Below are positions 25,099-32,523 of a stretch of 36,258 nucleotides of DNA, one piece after another. The DNA is from an uncultured Christensenella sp. (GTDB taxonomy: Bacteria > Bacillota > Clostridia > Christensenellales > UBA1242): NCBI GenBank assembly GCA_949296965.1, contig CASFQL010000012.1, positions 1 through 36,258 of the forward strand, given 5' to 3'. The notes beneath the pieces are model-generated. The model saw only the letters and a program-made list of their open reading frames with translations. It made no database searches and was not told the DNA's origin. The stretch's first letter is position 1; each line of letters begins with the position of its first letter. Both the position numbers and the translations under genes were made by a program.

Positions 25099-26049
25099 AT
25101 GAATACGATTAGTATAATAGTGCCTGTTTATAAGGTAGAAAAGTATTTAGATAGATGTGCTGAGAGTATAGTTAATCAAACATACAAAAATTTAGAAATT
25201 ATTTTAGTTGACGATGGTTCCCCTGATAATTGTCCACAAATGTGTGATGATTGGGCAAAAAAAGATAATAGGATAAAGGTTATCCATAAAGAAAATGGTG
25301 GGGTATCTAGTGCTAGAAATGTAGGAATTGATAATGCAACGGGCAAATATATTCAATTTGTTGATAGTGATGATTATTTAGAATTAAATGCCTGTGAAGT
25401 TCTATTAAATAATATGAAAGAAACGAATGCAGATTTAGTTGTTGGCGATATAAATAGAATTGGTTTTACTTATAAGCATGACCTAATTAATCCGTTTATT
25501 TCTTCAAATCAATTTTTTATTTTTAAGGAATTAATGAGAGGTTATTTATTTGCCCATTCATGTAACAAATTATATAGAACTAAACTTATAAATAAAAAAT
25601 TTTTGATAGACAGAAAATATTATGAAGATTTTTTGTTTAATTGCGAATACTTATTTCAATGTAAACTAGTTTCATATATAAATAAAATAGTTTATAATTA
25701 TATCGCAATAAGCGATTCAGCAGTTCATATTTTTTCCGAAGCAAGATTTAATGATACTTGTAAGGCAATAGATTATATTGACAATATTTTAAAAAGTAGA
25801 TATGGTAATGATAAATATTTTGAAAACATTGAAATAGGTTTTTTAGCCAGTTCATTTATTAATTTGGTAAGAACAAAAGTGTTATCTGTTTCAGATAAAA
25901 GAAAAAAATTAAAAAGTTACACTCAAAACAAAAATTTTATAAGAATTTACAAATTAAAAAAAGACTTTAAAAGAACAATTTACTTTTTTATGCTAAAATA
26001 TAATTTTGTGAGATTATTATCAGTAATTTTAAAATTAAAAGGGGTTTAA
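25099..26049 (+). CDS. Family 2 glycosyltransferase (GT-A)
   Basis: A 316-residue glycosyltransferase. It has IIVPVYKVEKYLDRC (6-20), EIILVDDGSPDNC (33-45), the GGVSSARNVGI nucleotide-sugar segment (67-77) and metal-binding DSDD (89-92). YYEDFLFN supplies the ED catalytic-base pair. The type resembles EpsJ/CpsI-like transferases of Gram-positive capsule and exopolysaccharide loci. It starts right after the upstream stop with a GGGGG ribosome site, so it is tightly linked to the polymerase-like gene. It differs from the first GT2 of the operon and probably adds a different sugar. Confidence 0.9.
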   Translation: MNTISIIVPVYKVEKYLDRCAESIVNQTYKNLEIILVDDGSPDNCPQMCDDWAKKDNRIKVIHKENGGVSSARNVGIDNATGKYIQFVDSDDYLELNACEVLLNNMKETNADLVVGDINRIGFTYKHDLINPFISSNQFFIFKELMRGYLFAHSCNKLYRTKLINKKFLIDRKYYEDFLFNCEYLFQCKLVSYINKIVYNYIAISDSAVHIFSEARFNDTCKAIDYIDNILKSRYGNDKYFENIEIGFLASSFINLVRTKVLSVSDKRKKLKSYTQNKNFIRIYKLKKDFKRTIYFFMLKYNFVRLLSVILKLKGV

Positions 26050-26053
26050 CTAA

Positions 26054-26938
26054 ATGAAAACAGAACAATATTTCCCAGAACTAATTTTGGAAGATAAGCA
26101 AATAAATAAATTACATAATACTTTATTAGATATGATTGTAGATATTGATTATGTTTGCAGAAAGTATAACATTAATTATAGTTTGGCTGGGGGAACTTGT
26201 TTGGGTGCTGTTAGGCACAAAGGCTTTATCCCTTGGGATGATGATGTTGATATCTTAATTTTTAAAGAAGACAAAAATAGGTTGTATGAATGTATATTAA
26301 AAGAATTTCCAGAAAAATATGAAATAGCAGATTTTAAAGTTAATGGTGCTTTAAATTCGGTTGATAAAATAATATTAAAAGGAACTAAAAATGTTGAATT
26401 AATGAAAGAAAATTGGCCAATTAATAATGGTATATTTATAGATATTTTTACATGGGATAATACCTGCAAATCAAAAATAAGAAGAAATTTAAAAGCTAAA
26501 TTGATAAGATTTTTTTATTTGCTATTTTTTGTTAATATGAATGGGAAGTATCCACCTAAATATATGATTAAAAGATCAAAGTCAGTAAAAAAATTAAAGA
26601 GGCAATTTATACTATGTAGTTTTGTAAATTTTTTTATTTGGTATTTTAGTCCTAAATTTTTTTTAAAAGTAGTAAATTGGATCAGTTTAGTAAGAAAACA
26701 AACTGATTTGGTTTGCGTTCCTCAAAGCGCTTATGGATATAACAAAGAAGTTTTTAAAAAAAGTGATTTATTAGAAACTATTGATGCTGATTTTGAAGGA
26801 CATAAGTTTAAAATTTATAAGAATTACGATATGTATTTAACTAATCTTTATGGTGATTATATGCAACTTCCACCAGAAGATAAAAGACATAGGCATTTAG
26901 CATTAGAATTAAAATTTAGAGAAGGAGAAAACAAATGA
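26054..26938 (+). CDS. licD: LicD-family phosphotransferase
   Basis: A 294-residue cytosolic enzyme of the LicD family, which transfers phosphocholine or another phospho-alcohol from a CDP-linked donor to a glycan. The nucleotidyltransferase-fold signature is complete: LAGGTCLGAVRHKGF (44-58) followed by PWDDDVDI (60-67), with the Asp pair that binds metal. The C-terminal MYLTNLYGDYMQLPP with DKRHRH matches the family end. The gene directly downstream is an IspD/TarI-like cytidylyltransferase, which would make the CDP-linked donor. The licD stop overlaps that gene's start (ATGA), so the two are coupled. No choline kinase or choline permease gene is present, which makes a polyol or other phospho-group more likely than choline. 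Confidence 0.9.
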   Translation: MKTEQYFPELILEDKQINKLHNTLLDMIVDIDYVCRKYNINYSLAGGTCLGAVRHKGFIPWDDDVDILIFKEDKNRLYECILKEFPEKYEIADFKVNGALNSVDKIILKGTKNVELMKENWPINNGIFIDIFTWDNTCKSKIRRNLKAKLIRFFYLLFFVNMNGKYPPKYMIKRSKSVKKLKRQFILCSFVNFFIWYFSPKFFLKVVNWISLVRKQTDLVCVPQSAYGYNKEVFKKSDLLETIDADFEGHKFKIYKNYDMYLTNLYGDYMQLPPEDKRHRHLALELKFREGENK

Positions 26939-27639
26939 AAAATATTGCTCTTATAACCGCTGGTGGTGTGGGGTCTAGGGCTAACCAATTTATACCAAAG
27001 CAGTTCTTAACTATCAACGATAAGCCTGTTATTATTTACACATTGGAAAAATTTCAACAACATGAAGATATCAGTGATATTGTTGTAGTTTGTCTTGCCG
27101 GTTGGGAAGAATATTTAAAAGCCAATGCAAAACAATTTGGTATTTCAAAACTTAGAGGAGTTGTTAACGGAGGACAAAGTGGAATTGAATCAATTCAAAA
27201 TGGGTTGAAATTTATTAGAGAATTTGCGGATTTAGATGATGTGATTTTGGTTCACGATGGTAATAGGCCCGGGGTAAGTGTTGAAACAATTTCTGATTGT
27301 ATTCTACAAACACAGGAGCAGGGAGTTTCTATCACTGCTATTAATATCAATGAGGCTGTTTTTACTACCGAAAATGATAAGAATGAGCCAGAACTTCTTA
27401 ATAGAGATTTGTTAATTAGAACTCAAACTCCACACGGTATTGTGCTTGATAAGTTAATTGATTTGTTTAAGTTGGCTAGTGAGAAAAATATTACTCAAAC
27501 TGTTGCTATTTGCACTTTACTTGTTGAACTTAATCAACCTATTTATTTTTGTAAGGGTTCTGCTAAGAATTTTAAAATAACAACTGCGGAAGATATTGAT
27601 TTGTTTAAAGGAATGATTTTGGTAGATGGTAAAAAATAA
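26935..27639 (+). CDS. IspD/TarI-like cytidylyltransferase
   Basis: A 234-residue CTP-dependent cytidylyltransferase. It has ITAGGVGSRANQFIPKQF (7-24) with the nucleotide-binding loop and PKQF, VHDGNRP (106-112), and a C-terminal NFKITTAEDIDLF with the family ITTxED motif. IspD makes CDP-methylerythritol for isoprenoids; TarI makes CDP-ribitol for surface polymers. The location between LicD and an SDR supports the second kind of role, supplying a CDP-polyol or similar donor to LicD. Isoprenoid IspD cannot be excluded from sequence alone. It overlaps licD by 4 bases and the SDR by 14 bases. Confidence 0.82.
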   Translation: MKNIALITAGGVGSRANQFIPKQFLTINDKPVIIYTLEKFQQHEDISDIVVVCLAGWEEYLKANAKQFGISKLRGVVNGGQSGIESIQNGLKFIREFADLDDVILVHDGNRPGVSVETISDCILQTQEQGVSITAININEAVFTTENDKNEPELLNRDLLIRTQTPHGIVLDKLIDLFKLASEKNITQTVAICTLLVELNQPIYFCKGSAKNFKITTAEDIDLFKGMILVDGKK

Positions 27640-28666
27640 TCTTTATTTATGTAAAAATTATATCGATGAAATTAATAGTTTCGCTCAAAGCAACGATTTA
27701 TCTTTTTTTCAAAATAAAACAGTTTGTATTAGTGGGGCAACGGGGCTAATTATGTCTTTTTTCATTGATGTATTGTTGTCTAGTAATATTAATTGTAAAA
27801 TTATTGCGTTAGTAAGAGATAAATCTAAGGCTTTATGTCGTTTTTCTCGTTTTGCTGATAATAAGAATTTGGTCTTTGTTGAACAAAACTTGCTTGATGA
27901 AATTAATGTAAATGGTAGCGTTGACTTTGTTATACATGCTGCTAGCAATTCTGATCAAAAAAACTACGCCACTTATCCAATTGAAACTATGCATACTAAC
28001 TATATGGGTATTAATAATTTGTTGAAATTTGCGGTGAATAAAAATGTTAAAAGGTTTTTATTTACTTCTTCTTCCGAAGTTTATGGTGATGTCGTTGGTG
28101 AGATTGAAGAAACTAATAATGGTAATGTCAATTGTTTGAGTCTGCGCTCTTGTTATAACGAAAGTAAAAGGGCTTCTGAAACTTTGGGAATTTGTTATGC
28201 TGAAAAATATAATATTGATTTCATTATTGCTAGAATATCTAGGGTCTATGGTCCTACTATGAAATTGCAAGATAGTAAGGCATTAAGTCAGTTTATGATG
28301 AATTCTTTAAATGGCGAAAATGTTAAAATAAAAAGTAGCGGGACTCAAAAATTGTCTTATGTTTATGTCGCTGACACTGTTAGTGCTATAATTTTATTGC
28401 TAAAATACGGCGAAAATAAAAATGCTTACAATATTGCTAATAATTATGATAGTTTAACATTAAAAGAAATCGCTCAAATTGTCGCTGATTTTTCTAATGT
28501 TAAAGTTAAGTTTATTGAAATGACACAAGTTGAAAAGAAGTCTTATTCCGAAGTTAAAAATGCTGTTTTATCTTCTAAAAAAATTGAGAAATTGGGATGG
28601 AACCCTAAAATCAATTTGAAAGATGGCATTTTTCATACAATGAATATTCTAAAAGAGTTGTGTTAG
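27626..28666 (+). CDS. NAD-dependent epimerase/dehydratase (extended SDR)
   Basis: A 346-residue extended SDR acting on a nucleotide sugar or polyol precursor. The Rossmann start is CISGATGLIMSF: G37 and G40 of the GxxGxxG motif are present, but the third Gly is Met43, which is unusual. HAAS (104-107), TSSSEVYG (147-154) and YNESK (Y177, K181) complete the active site. RISRVYGP (203-210) and YVYVAD (245-250) are typical of the group. IspD-like, SDR and LicD genes together form a recurring surface-polymer module, so this enzyme probably makes the alcohol or sugar that the neighbour activates with CTP. It is the last gene of the operon. Confidence 0.85.
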   Translation: MVKNNLYLCKNYIDEINSFAQSNDLSFFQNKTVCISGATGLIMSFFIDVLLSSNINCKIIALVRDKSKALCRFSRFADNKNLVFVEQNLLDEINVNGSVDFVIHAASNSDQKNYATYPIETMHTNYMGINNLLKFAVNKNVKRFLFTSSSEVYGDVVGEIEETNNGNVNCLSLRSCYNESKRASETLGICYAEKYNIDFIIARISRVYGPTMKLQDSKALSQFMMNSLNGENVKIKSSGTQKLSYVYVADTVSAIILLLKYGENKNAYNIANNYDSLTLKEIAQIVADFSNVKVKFIEMTQVEKKSYSEVKNAVLSSKKIEKLGWNPKINLKDGIFHTMNILKELC

Positions 28667-28756
28667 TTTAATTTGTTGATTTAGAGTGCGTTTGTATTAA
28701 TTTTTAAATAAAAAATTTGTTTTTATTATTTCAATTATATATCTACTAATAAAAAA

Positions 28757-28850
28757 GGAACTATGTGCGGTAAAAATTTTGAATTTTCAAAATTTTTACG
28801 GTGAAGTTTTTAAACTTCACTCAAAAGTTTTACTTTTGGCACATAGTTCC
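28757..28850 (+). repeat. Short cloverleaf repeat, copy C
   Basis: A perfect 12-base outer stem GGAACTATGTGC (28757-28768) with GCACATAGTTCC (28839-28850). The inner hairpins are GTAAAAATTTT/AAAATTTTTAC, GTGAAGTTTT/AAACTTCAC and CAAAAGT/ACTTTTG. A T-run follows, so this copy may also end transcription. It lies between convergent genes. Confidence 0.92.
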
Positions 28851-28936
28851 CGTTTTTTTTAGTTGCAGTAGAAATAATTTATTTTTATCTATCTTCTTAT
28901 TTTTATTTTAAATTGTCAAATTATTTTTAAAGTAAA

Positions 28937-29842
28937 TTACTTAAAATATCTTTTCTTATAAAATACAATAAGCATTGTGATTGAAAAGATTAAACAAAAG
29001 ATTATTATAATTGGATAAGTGATAGCATATTTTGTTTCTGGCATAATAATATTCATACCATACCAACTAACTATAAGTTGAAGTGGCAAAAATATTGCGT
29101 TAATTATTGTAAATATTTTCATTAAATTATTTTGCTTTATCTCAACTTGTGATTGATAACTATCTTTTAATTGAGTTAAAATTTCACGGAGGTATAGAAT
29201 TTCATTATACAATTTAGGAATTCTTTTGCTTAAAATATCATAGTTAAAGATAACCTCTTGTTTTGAAAATAAATTTTTATGAGAAGAAAAAAAATCAATA
29301 ATATTATTTAACTGTTCATAATGGTGTTTGTATTTTATTAAACTTTTTCTATAATATGAAATTTTGGAAGTGCAAGTTTCAATCCCTTTTTGAGTGCTTA
29401 ATTTTTCTTCTAGTTTATCAAGTTCATTTTCTACTGTCTCTAATTTTGTATAATCATTTTCTGTTAAATTGGCAATTAAGTTAATTAATATCTCAGCATG
29501 GTTTAATTCCTTATCCGCAACAGAGTTTAAAATAAGATTTCTTAATAGTTCTTTATTTGAAGAAACATAGATTGAATATGTTTTAAAATCAGTATATAAT
29601 CCAAATTTTTCTGTTTTTGTATTATTTTTGCCTTGCTCGTTAAAATCAAAATGAAAAGTTAAAACATATGAATTTTCAAAAGTTTCAATTTTGTTAGAAT
29701 TAATATATTTTAGACTATCAATAATTTCTTTATCTTTTTTTACATCAAAATAATCATTTAACTGAGCCCTTGAAATAATTAGAATTTTATTAGTAATATT
29801 TTTTATTACTTTATCCATAGAATTAACAACTTCTATTTTCAT
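28937..29842 (-). CDS. corA: CorA-family divalent cation transporter
   Basis: A 301-residue CorA-type Mg2+ (or Co2+/Ni2+) channel. It has a long N-terminal cytosolic domain with charged alpha helices (about 120-240), then two C-terminal transmembrane helices. The first ends in the selectivity motif YGMN followed by IIMPE. The basic C-terminus (YKKRYFK) is cytosolic, as in the family. The N-terminal domain is shorter and more diverged than in E. coli CorA. I use the ATG at 29842, preceded by GAGGA; the in-frame ATG at 29857 overlaps that ribosome site. Single gene with a consensus promoter. Channel opening is expected to depend on Mg2+ bound to the cytosolic domain. Confidence 0.88.
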   Translation of the reverse strand: MKIEVVNSMDKVIKNITNKILIISRAQLNDYFDVKKDKEIIDSLKYINSNKIETFENSYVLTFHFDFNEQGKNNTKTEKFGLYTDFKTYSIYVSSNKELLRNLILNSVADKELNHAEILINLIANLTENDYTKLETVENELDKLEEKLSTQKGIETCTSKISYYRKSLIKYKHHYEQLNNIIDFFSSHKNLFSKQEVIFNYDILSKRIPKLYNEILYLREILTQLKDSYQSQVEIKQNNLMKIFTIINAIFLPLQLIVSWYGMNIIMPETKYAITYPIIIIFCLIFSITMLIVFYKKRYFK

Positions 29843-29866
29843 ATTTTTTTTCCTCATTTATTTTAT

Positions 29867-29894
29867 ATTATAAAAAAGAAACTTAAATAGTCAA
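29867..29894 (-). promoter_or_regulatory. Promoter of corA
   Basis: On the minus strand: TTGACT (29894-29889), 16 bases, consensus TATAAT (29872-29867). Confidence 0.7.
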
Positions 29895-29981
29895 TCTTTT
29901 AAATTAATCTTATTATTTTGTTTATTAGATTAATTTTTTTTAATAAATAAAAGTCTAAGATTTAATCTGAAAGAATAAAAA

Positions 29982-30010
29982 TTGACAAATAAATTTAAAA
30001 ATATTATCAC
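29982..30010 (+). promoter_or_regulatory. Promoter of the HopA1-like gene
   Basis: Consensus TTGACA (29982-29987), 17 bases, TATCAC (30005-30010). Transcription would start near 30017, after an in-frame ATG at 30014, which supports the start at 30032. Confidence 0.6.
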
Positions 30011-30031
30011 TTAATGAAGGAAAGAGATTAT

Positions 30032-31654
30032 ATGAATGATAAATGTAAAGAAATTTTAAAAAGAGTAAAGGCTCCAACATTTAGTGAACTGTTATCTAAT
30101 CATATCGAAAAAGGATATCAGGCTTATGATGGAAATAGTCATAATACGCTAGATACAGACTTAAATACTTTTGAAGAATTTTGTAAAAGACTTTATACAG
30201 ATTGGTATAATGAGTTTCTTAATTATAAATTTTTAAATGAGGAAACGCAAAAGAAAGTAAATGAGATAAAGCAAAGTGAACAGTTTAATCCAAAGTTTAT
30301 TGAAAAAAGCAATAGGAAATTTCCTTTTTATAACTTTATGTTAGAAATTGAGAAAGATAATCTTTTGGCTCCATTAATTCCTTATCAAACTCAGGGTGGG
30401 GCTCTTATAGATAGGGATGGGAACCCTAATGAAGCATTTTTGCATATCTACGGGTTCAAATTAAAAGGACAAAACCATGATAAGATAGATGCTAGACTTT
30501 ATCTAAATTTAAAGGGTAAGAATATACCAAGTTTTTGTATGAAAGTTTATGAAGAGTGCAGAAAACAATCTTTGCCTTTTTATTTTAAATTTGGGGTTTG
30601 TGATAGTAGAAATGACCAGTTTTTATTCTATGTTTCTTATGACAAATTATCAACTTTTTATGAAATAATTAATAAAATAAAAGCAGAAAATCCTAAATTG
30701 TTTGAAGGGGCAAAGAATGTTAGCCCTAATATGGGAGTTATAGATGGCTACATAGGGTTTGGAGATGAACCAGCAGTAAGAGATAGTAGCGGACATACTT
30801 TTAGTTATAATTCATTAAGAAATAGAGCAATTAATGATATTAGAGAAGAATTAATGAAACAAGTTTTTACTCCTAAAACAAGCAATTTCTTATTAGGTAA
30901 TAAAAAAATAAATTTCCAAGAAACTTGTAATTTCTATGTAGATAGATTTATAAACGAGAATGTAGATTTGTCAAAACTAGACGAAGAAGATAGGAAGTTT
31001 GCAATTGAAAATATACGACATAAAGCATATAATCAAATTGTGGATTGGGTTTTAACGGGAGAAAAAGTTTCTGATATTACCCCATCTTCGTTATTAAAAT
31101 TAAATACTGTTCCATTTTCTCGTTTTAATTGCGAAAAAGTATTTGAAAATTTTATTAGTAGTTTTGATGCAAGTTACAAAAATGAAATTACTTTAAGAGG
31201 AAAACTTGCAGAATTGGCATTTTTTCATGCCCCTTTACTAGAAAATGAGAAAAAGTTGTTGCGGAAGGTCCAAAGTGAATTAGTTAAAGGGTTTAAAGAA
31301 GATATAATTGACCCATCAATGCAAAGGAAGAAAGATGTATTAAAACAATATATAAATTTATTTGATAAAGATTCAAGTAGATTAGATGTTACTAGTAGAT
31401 ATCAAGTATTACTCTCTACTGCAAATTTTTTAGAGAATAAAAAGTTTACAATAAATGAAAAACTTCCTATTGGATTATCATATTATAATCATTTGTTGGA
31501 ATTATATAAATTTGTTATTGGGGAAGAAAAAGTAAATGAGATAATTGATGATAAATTAAAAGAATTAAAAATTTCAAAGGATAATGTTGCATTTAATTTA
31601 GATAGTTATAAAGAACTTAATCTGCACCCAGAAGAACAAATATTTTTTTCGTAA
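30032..31654 (+). CDS. Uncharacterised protein with a possible HopA1-like domain
   Basis: A 540-residue soluble protein with no signal peptide or membrane segment. I recognise no firm family. Residues about 155-270 carry RLYLN (155-159), FYFKFGVCDSRNDQFLFYV (183-201), GYIGFGDEP (239-247) and FSYNSLRNRAI (257-267). This order resembles the HopA1 effector-like domain, which also occurs in some lanthipeptide synthetases as a phospho-residue lyase. The similarity is from memory and weak. The other 280 C-terminal residues are helical, charged and unassigned. The start at 30032 has AAGGAAAG upstream; the earlier ATG at 30014 has no ribosome site and precedes the predicted transcript. No peptide precursor or kinase gene lies beside it. 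Confidence 0.75.
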   Translation: MNDKCKEILKRVKAPTFSELLSNHIEKGYQAYDGNSHNTLDTDLNTFEEFCKRLYTDWYNEFLNYKFLNEETQKKVNEIKQSEQFNPKFIEKSNRKFPFYNFMLEIEKDNLLAPLIPYQTQGGALIDRDGNPNEAFLHIYGFKLKGQNHDKIDARLYLNLKGKNIPSFCMKVYEECRKQSLPFYFKFGVCDSRNDQFLFYVSYDKLSTFYEIINKIKAENPKLFEGAKNVSPNMGVIDGYIGFGDEPAVRDSSGHTFSYNSLRNRAINDIREELMKQVFTPKTSNFLLGNKKINFQETCNFYVDRFINENVDLSKLDEEDRKFAIENIRHKAYNQIVDWVLTGEKVSDITPSSLLKLNTVPFSRFNCEKVFENFISSFDASYKNEITLRGKLAELAFFHAPLLENEKKLLRKVQSELVKGFKEDIIDPSMQRKKDVLKQYINLFDKDSSRLDVTSRYQVLLSTANFLENKKFTINEKLPIGLSYYNHLLELYKFVIGEEKVNEIIDDKLKELKISKDNVAFNLDSYKELNLHPEEQIFFS

Positions 31655-31661
31655 ATTTTAC

Positions 31662-31690
31662 TTGACTATATTATAAAATAATGTTATTTT
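31662..31690 (+). promoter_or_regulatory. Promoter of the SAM-clan riboswitch transcript
   Basis: TTGACT (31662-31667), 17 bases, TATTTT (31685-31690). The predicted start near 31697 is exactly where the aptamer's first stem begins. Confidence 0.65.
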
Positions 31691-31819
31691 AAAAATACCA
31701 TAAAGAGTATGCGAGGGGCAAGCCCGCTGACCATACACCAACCTAACAATTGTCAAGGTGGTAATGCTTGTTGATGGGAATAAGTATTAATTTTCACCCA
31801 TCATTCGATGGGTTTTTTT
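31691..31819 (+). promoter_or_regulatory. SAM-I-clan riboswitch with terminator, P4-less form
   Basis: Aptamer at about 31691-31782. P1 is CCAT (31698-31701) with ATGG (31774-31777), and P2 is GTATG with CATAC. A kink-turn plus P2b reads GAGGG (31713-31717), loop, GCCCG, then TGA (31728-31730), against the S-box GAGGG-NNNN-GCCCGNTGA pattern. P3 is CCAACC with GGTGG, followed by TAA. The P2 loop CAAG (31719-31722) can pair with CTTG (31767-31770), the S-box pseudoknot with changed but complementary bases. GATGGG (31773-31778) can pair with CCCATC (31797-31802), which otherwise forms the terminator ACCCATC-ATTC-GATGGGT plus T-run (31796-31819). This predicts repression when the ligand is bound. 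The usual P4 stem is missing. Confidence 0.7.
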
Positions 31820-31864
31820 ATTGCAATTCTTTGTGGAAAATTAATTAAAAGGAGAGAAAGAAAA

Positions 31865-32113
31865 ATGAAAATCAAAGAATTGCTAAAAGATAAAAAGCAA
31901 ATAATTGTTGTTTTAAACAAGACAAATAAAAGAGATTTTCTTAGCAATGCAAGCATTGAGGGTTTTAAATGGATTAATGGAAGTAATATTAACAAAGATG
32001 ATGATTGTTTTTTTCATATTTTTGTTAGCCAAGTTAATACCATAGCAAATATACCAGCAATGCAACTTTGCAAAACAAAAGCGTTTAATAATGTAGAGAA
32101 AATAAAATATTAA
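31865..32113 (+). CDS. Riboswitch-controlled 82-residue protein of unknown function
   Basis: A small cytosolic protein: MKIKELLKDKKQIIVVLN, then FLSNASIEGFKWINGSNI, DDDCFFHIFV and IANIPAMQLCK. A strand, helix, strand pattern with the GFKW-x-x-G turn and a DDDCFFH strand recalls short phage or plasmid proteins of the same size, but I cannot name a family. AAGGAGAG lies 7 bases before the ATG at 31865; an open frame from 31808 would start inside the riboswitch terminator and is rejected. It is the only gene downstream of the SAM-clan riboswitch, as AT-rich repeats and the tRNA-Ser terminator follow. Its expression is expected to fall when the ligand is abundant. Confidence 0.72.
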   Translation: MKIKELLKDKKQIIVVLNKTNKRDFLSNASIEGFKWINGSNINKDDDCFFHIFVSQVNTIANIPAMQLCKTKAFNNVEKIKY

Positions 32114-32160
32114 TTTATGTGTTTGACTTGTCCTTATAAAAAGTTTTATTATTGTTTTTA

Positions 32161-32358
32161 TTAGTTTTGTTTATTATTATTTTATTTTTCTCAGTTTTAT
32201 TAAAAAATAGTATTATTACCCTAATTCATTTATTATTATTTTATTTCTCTTAGTTTTATTTAATATTATTAGTGTTTATCTTAGTTTTGTTTATTGTTAT
32301 TATTATTTCTGCTAGTTTTGTTTAATACTTATTATTTCTGTTAGAGTTTTGTTTAATA
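32161..32358 (+). repeat. Degenerate tandem repeat, about 30-base unit, roughly six copies
   Basis: Units start TTAGTTTTGTTTA or a close variant and end ATTTCT, at about 32161, 32192, 32250, 32281, 32313 and 32342. The array is a polypyrimidine-rich low-complexity tract. Confidence 0.65.
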
Positions 32359-32359
32359 A

Positions 32360-32387
32360 AAAAGCAAGCCAAAATAGGCTTGCTTTT
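32360..32387 (-). terminator. Terminator of tRNA-Ser
   Basis: AAAAGCAAGCC (32360-32370) and GGCTTGCTTTT (32377-32387), a perfect 11-base stem. The minus strand has the longer T-run, and it lies 5 bases past the tRNA 3' end. It may also stop transcription from the riboswitch gene. Confidence 0.85.
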
Positions 32388-32391
32388 GCGT

Positions 32392-32479
32392 TGGCGGAGG
32401 ACACAGGATTCGAACCTGCGGAAGTTTTCACTTCAACGGTTTTCAAGACCGCCGCTTTAAACCGCTCAGCCAATCCTCC
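32392..32479 (-). tRNA. tRNA-Ser (anticodon TGA)
   Basis: Read on the minus strand: acceptor GGAGGAT/GTCCTCC, D-arm GGCTGAGCGG, anticodon loop with CTTGAAAA (anticodon TGA), a long variable arm GAAGTGAAAACTTC as required for serine, T-arm GGTTCGAATCC, discriminator G and encoded CCA. 88 bases. It reads Ser UCA and wobble codons. Confidence 0.95.
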
Positions 32480-32494
32480 ATAACTTACTTTTTT

Positions 32495-32523
32495 AGTATA
32501 TATTATTTCTATATTTTTATCAA
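32495..32523 (-). promoter_or_regulatory. Promoter of tRNA-Ser
   Basis: On the minus strand: TTGATA (32523-32518), 17 bases, TATACT (32500-32495), 16 bases before the mature 5' end. Confidence 0.7.

Noticed and set aside
28757..28850. Simple transcription terminator
   Set aside because: A T-run follows this copy, but the same three-hairpin structure with long outer stem occurs elsewhere without T-runs and in both orientations.
31691..31819. T-box leader or type III antitoxin RNA
   Set aside because: There is no T-box motif or specifier loop and no tandem RNA repeat; the kink-turn, P3 and pseudoknot fit the SAM clan.
31808..31864. N-terminal extension of the riboswitch-controlled protein
   Set aside because: It would begin within the terminator stem and has no ribosome site.
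32161..32358. Iteron-type replication origin
   Set aside because: The units are degenerate low-complexity pyrimidine tracts, and no replication initiator gene or DnaA-box cluster is nearby.
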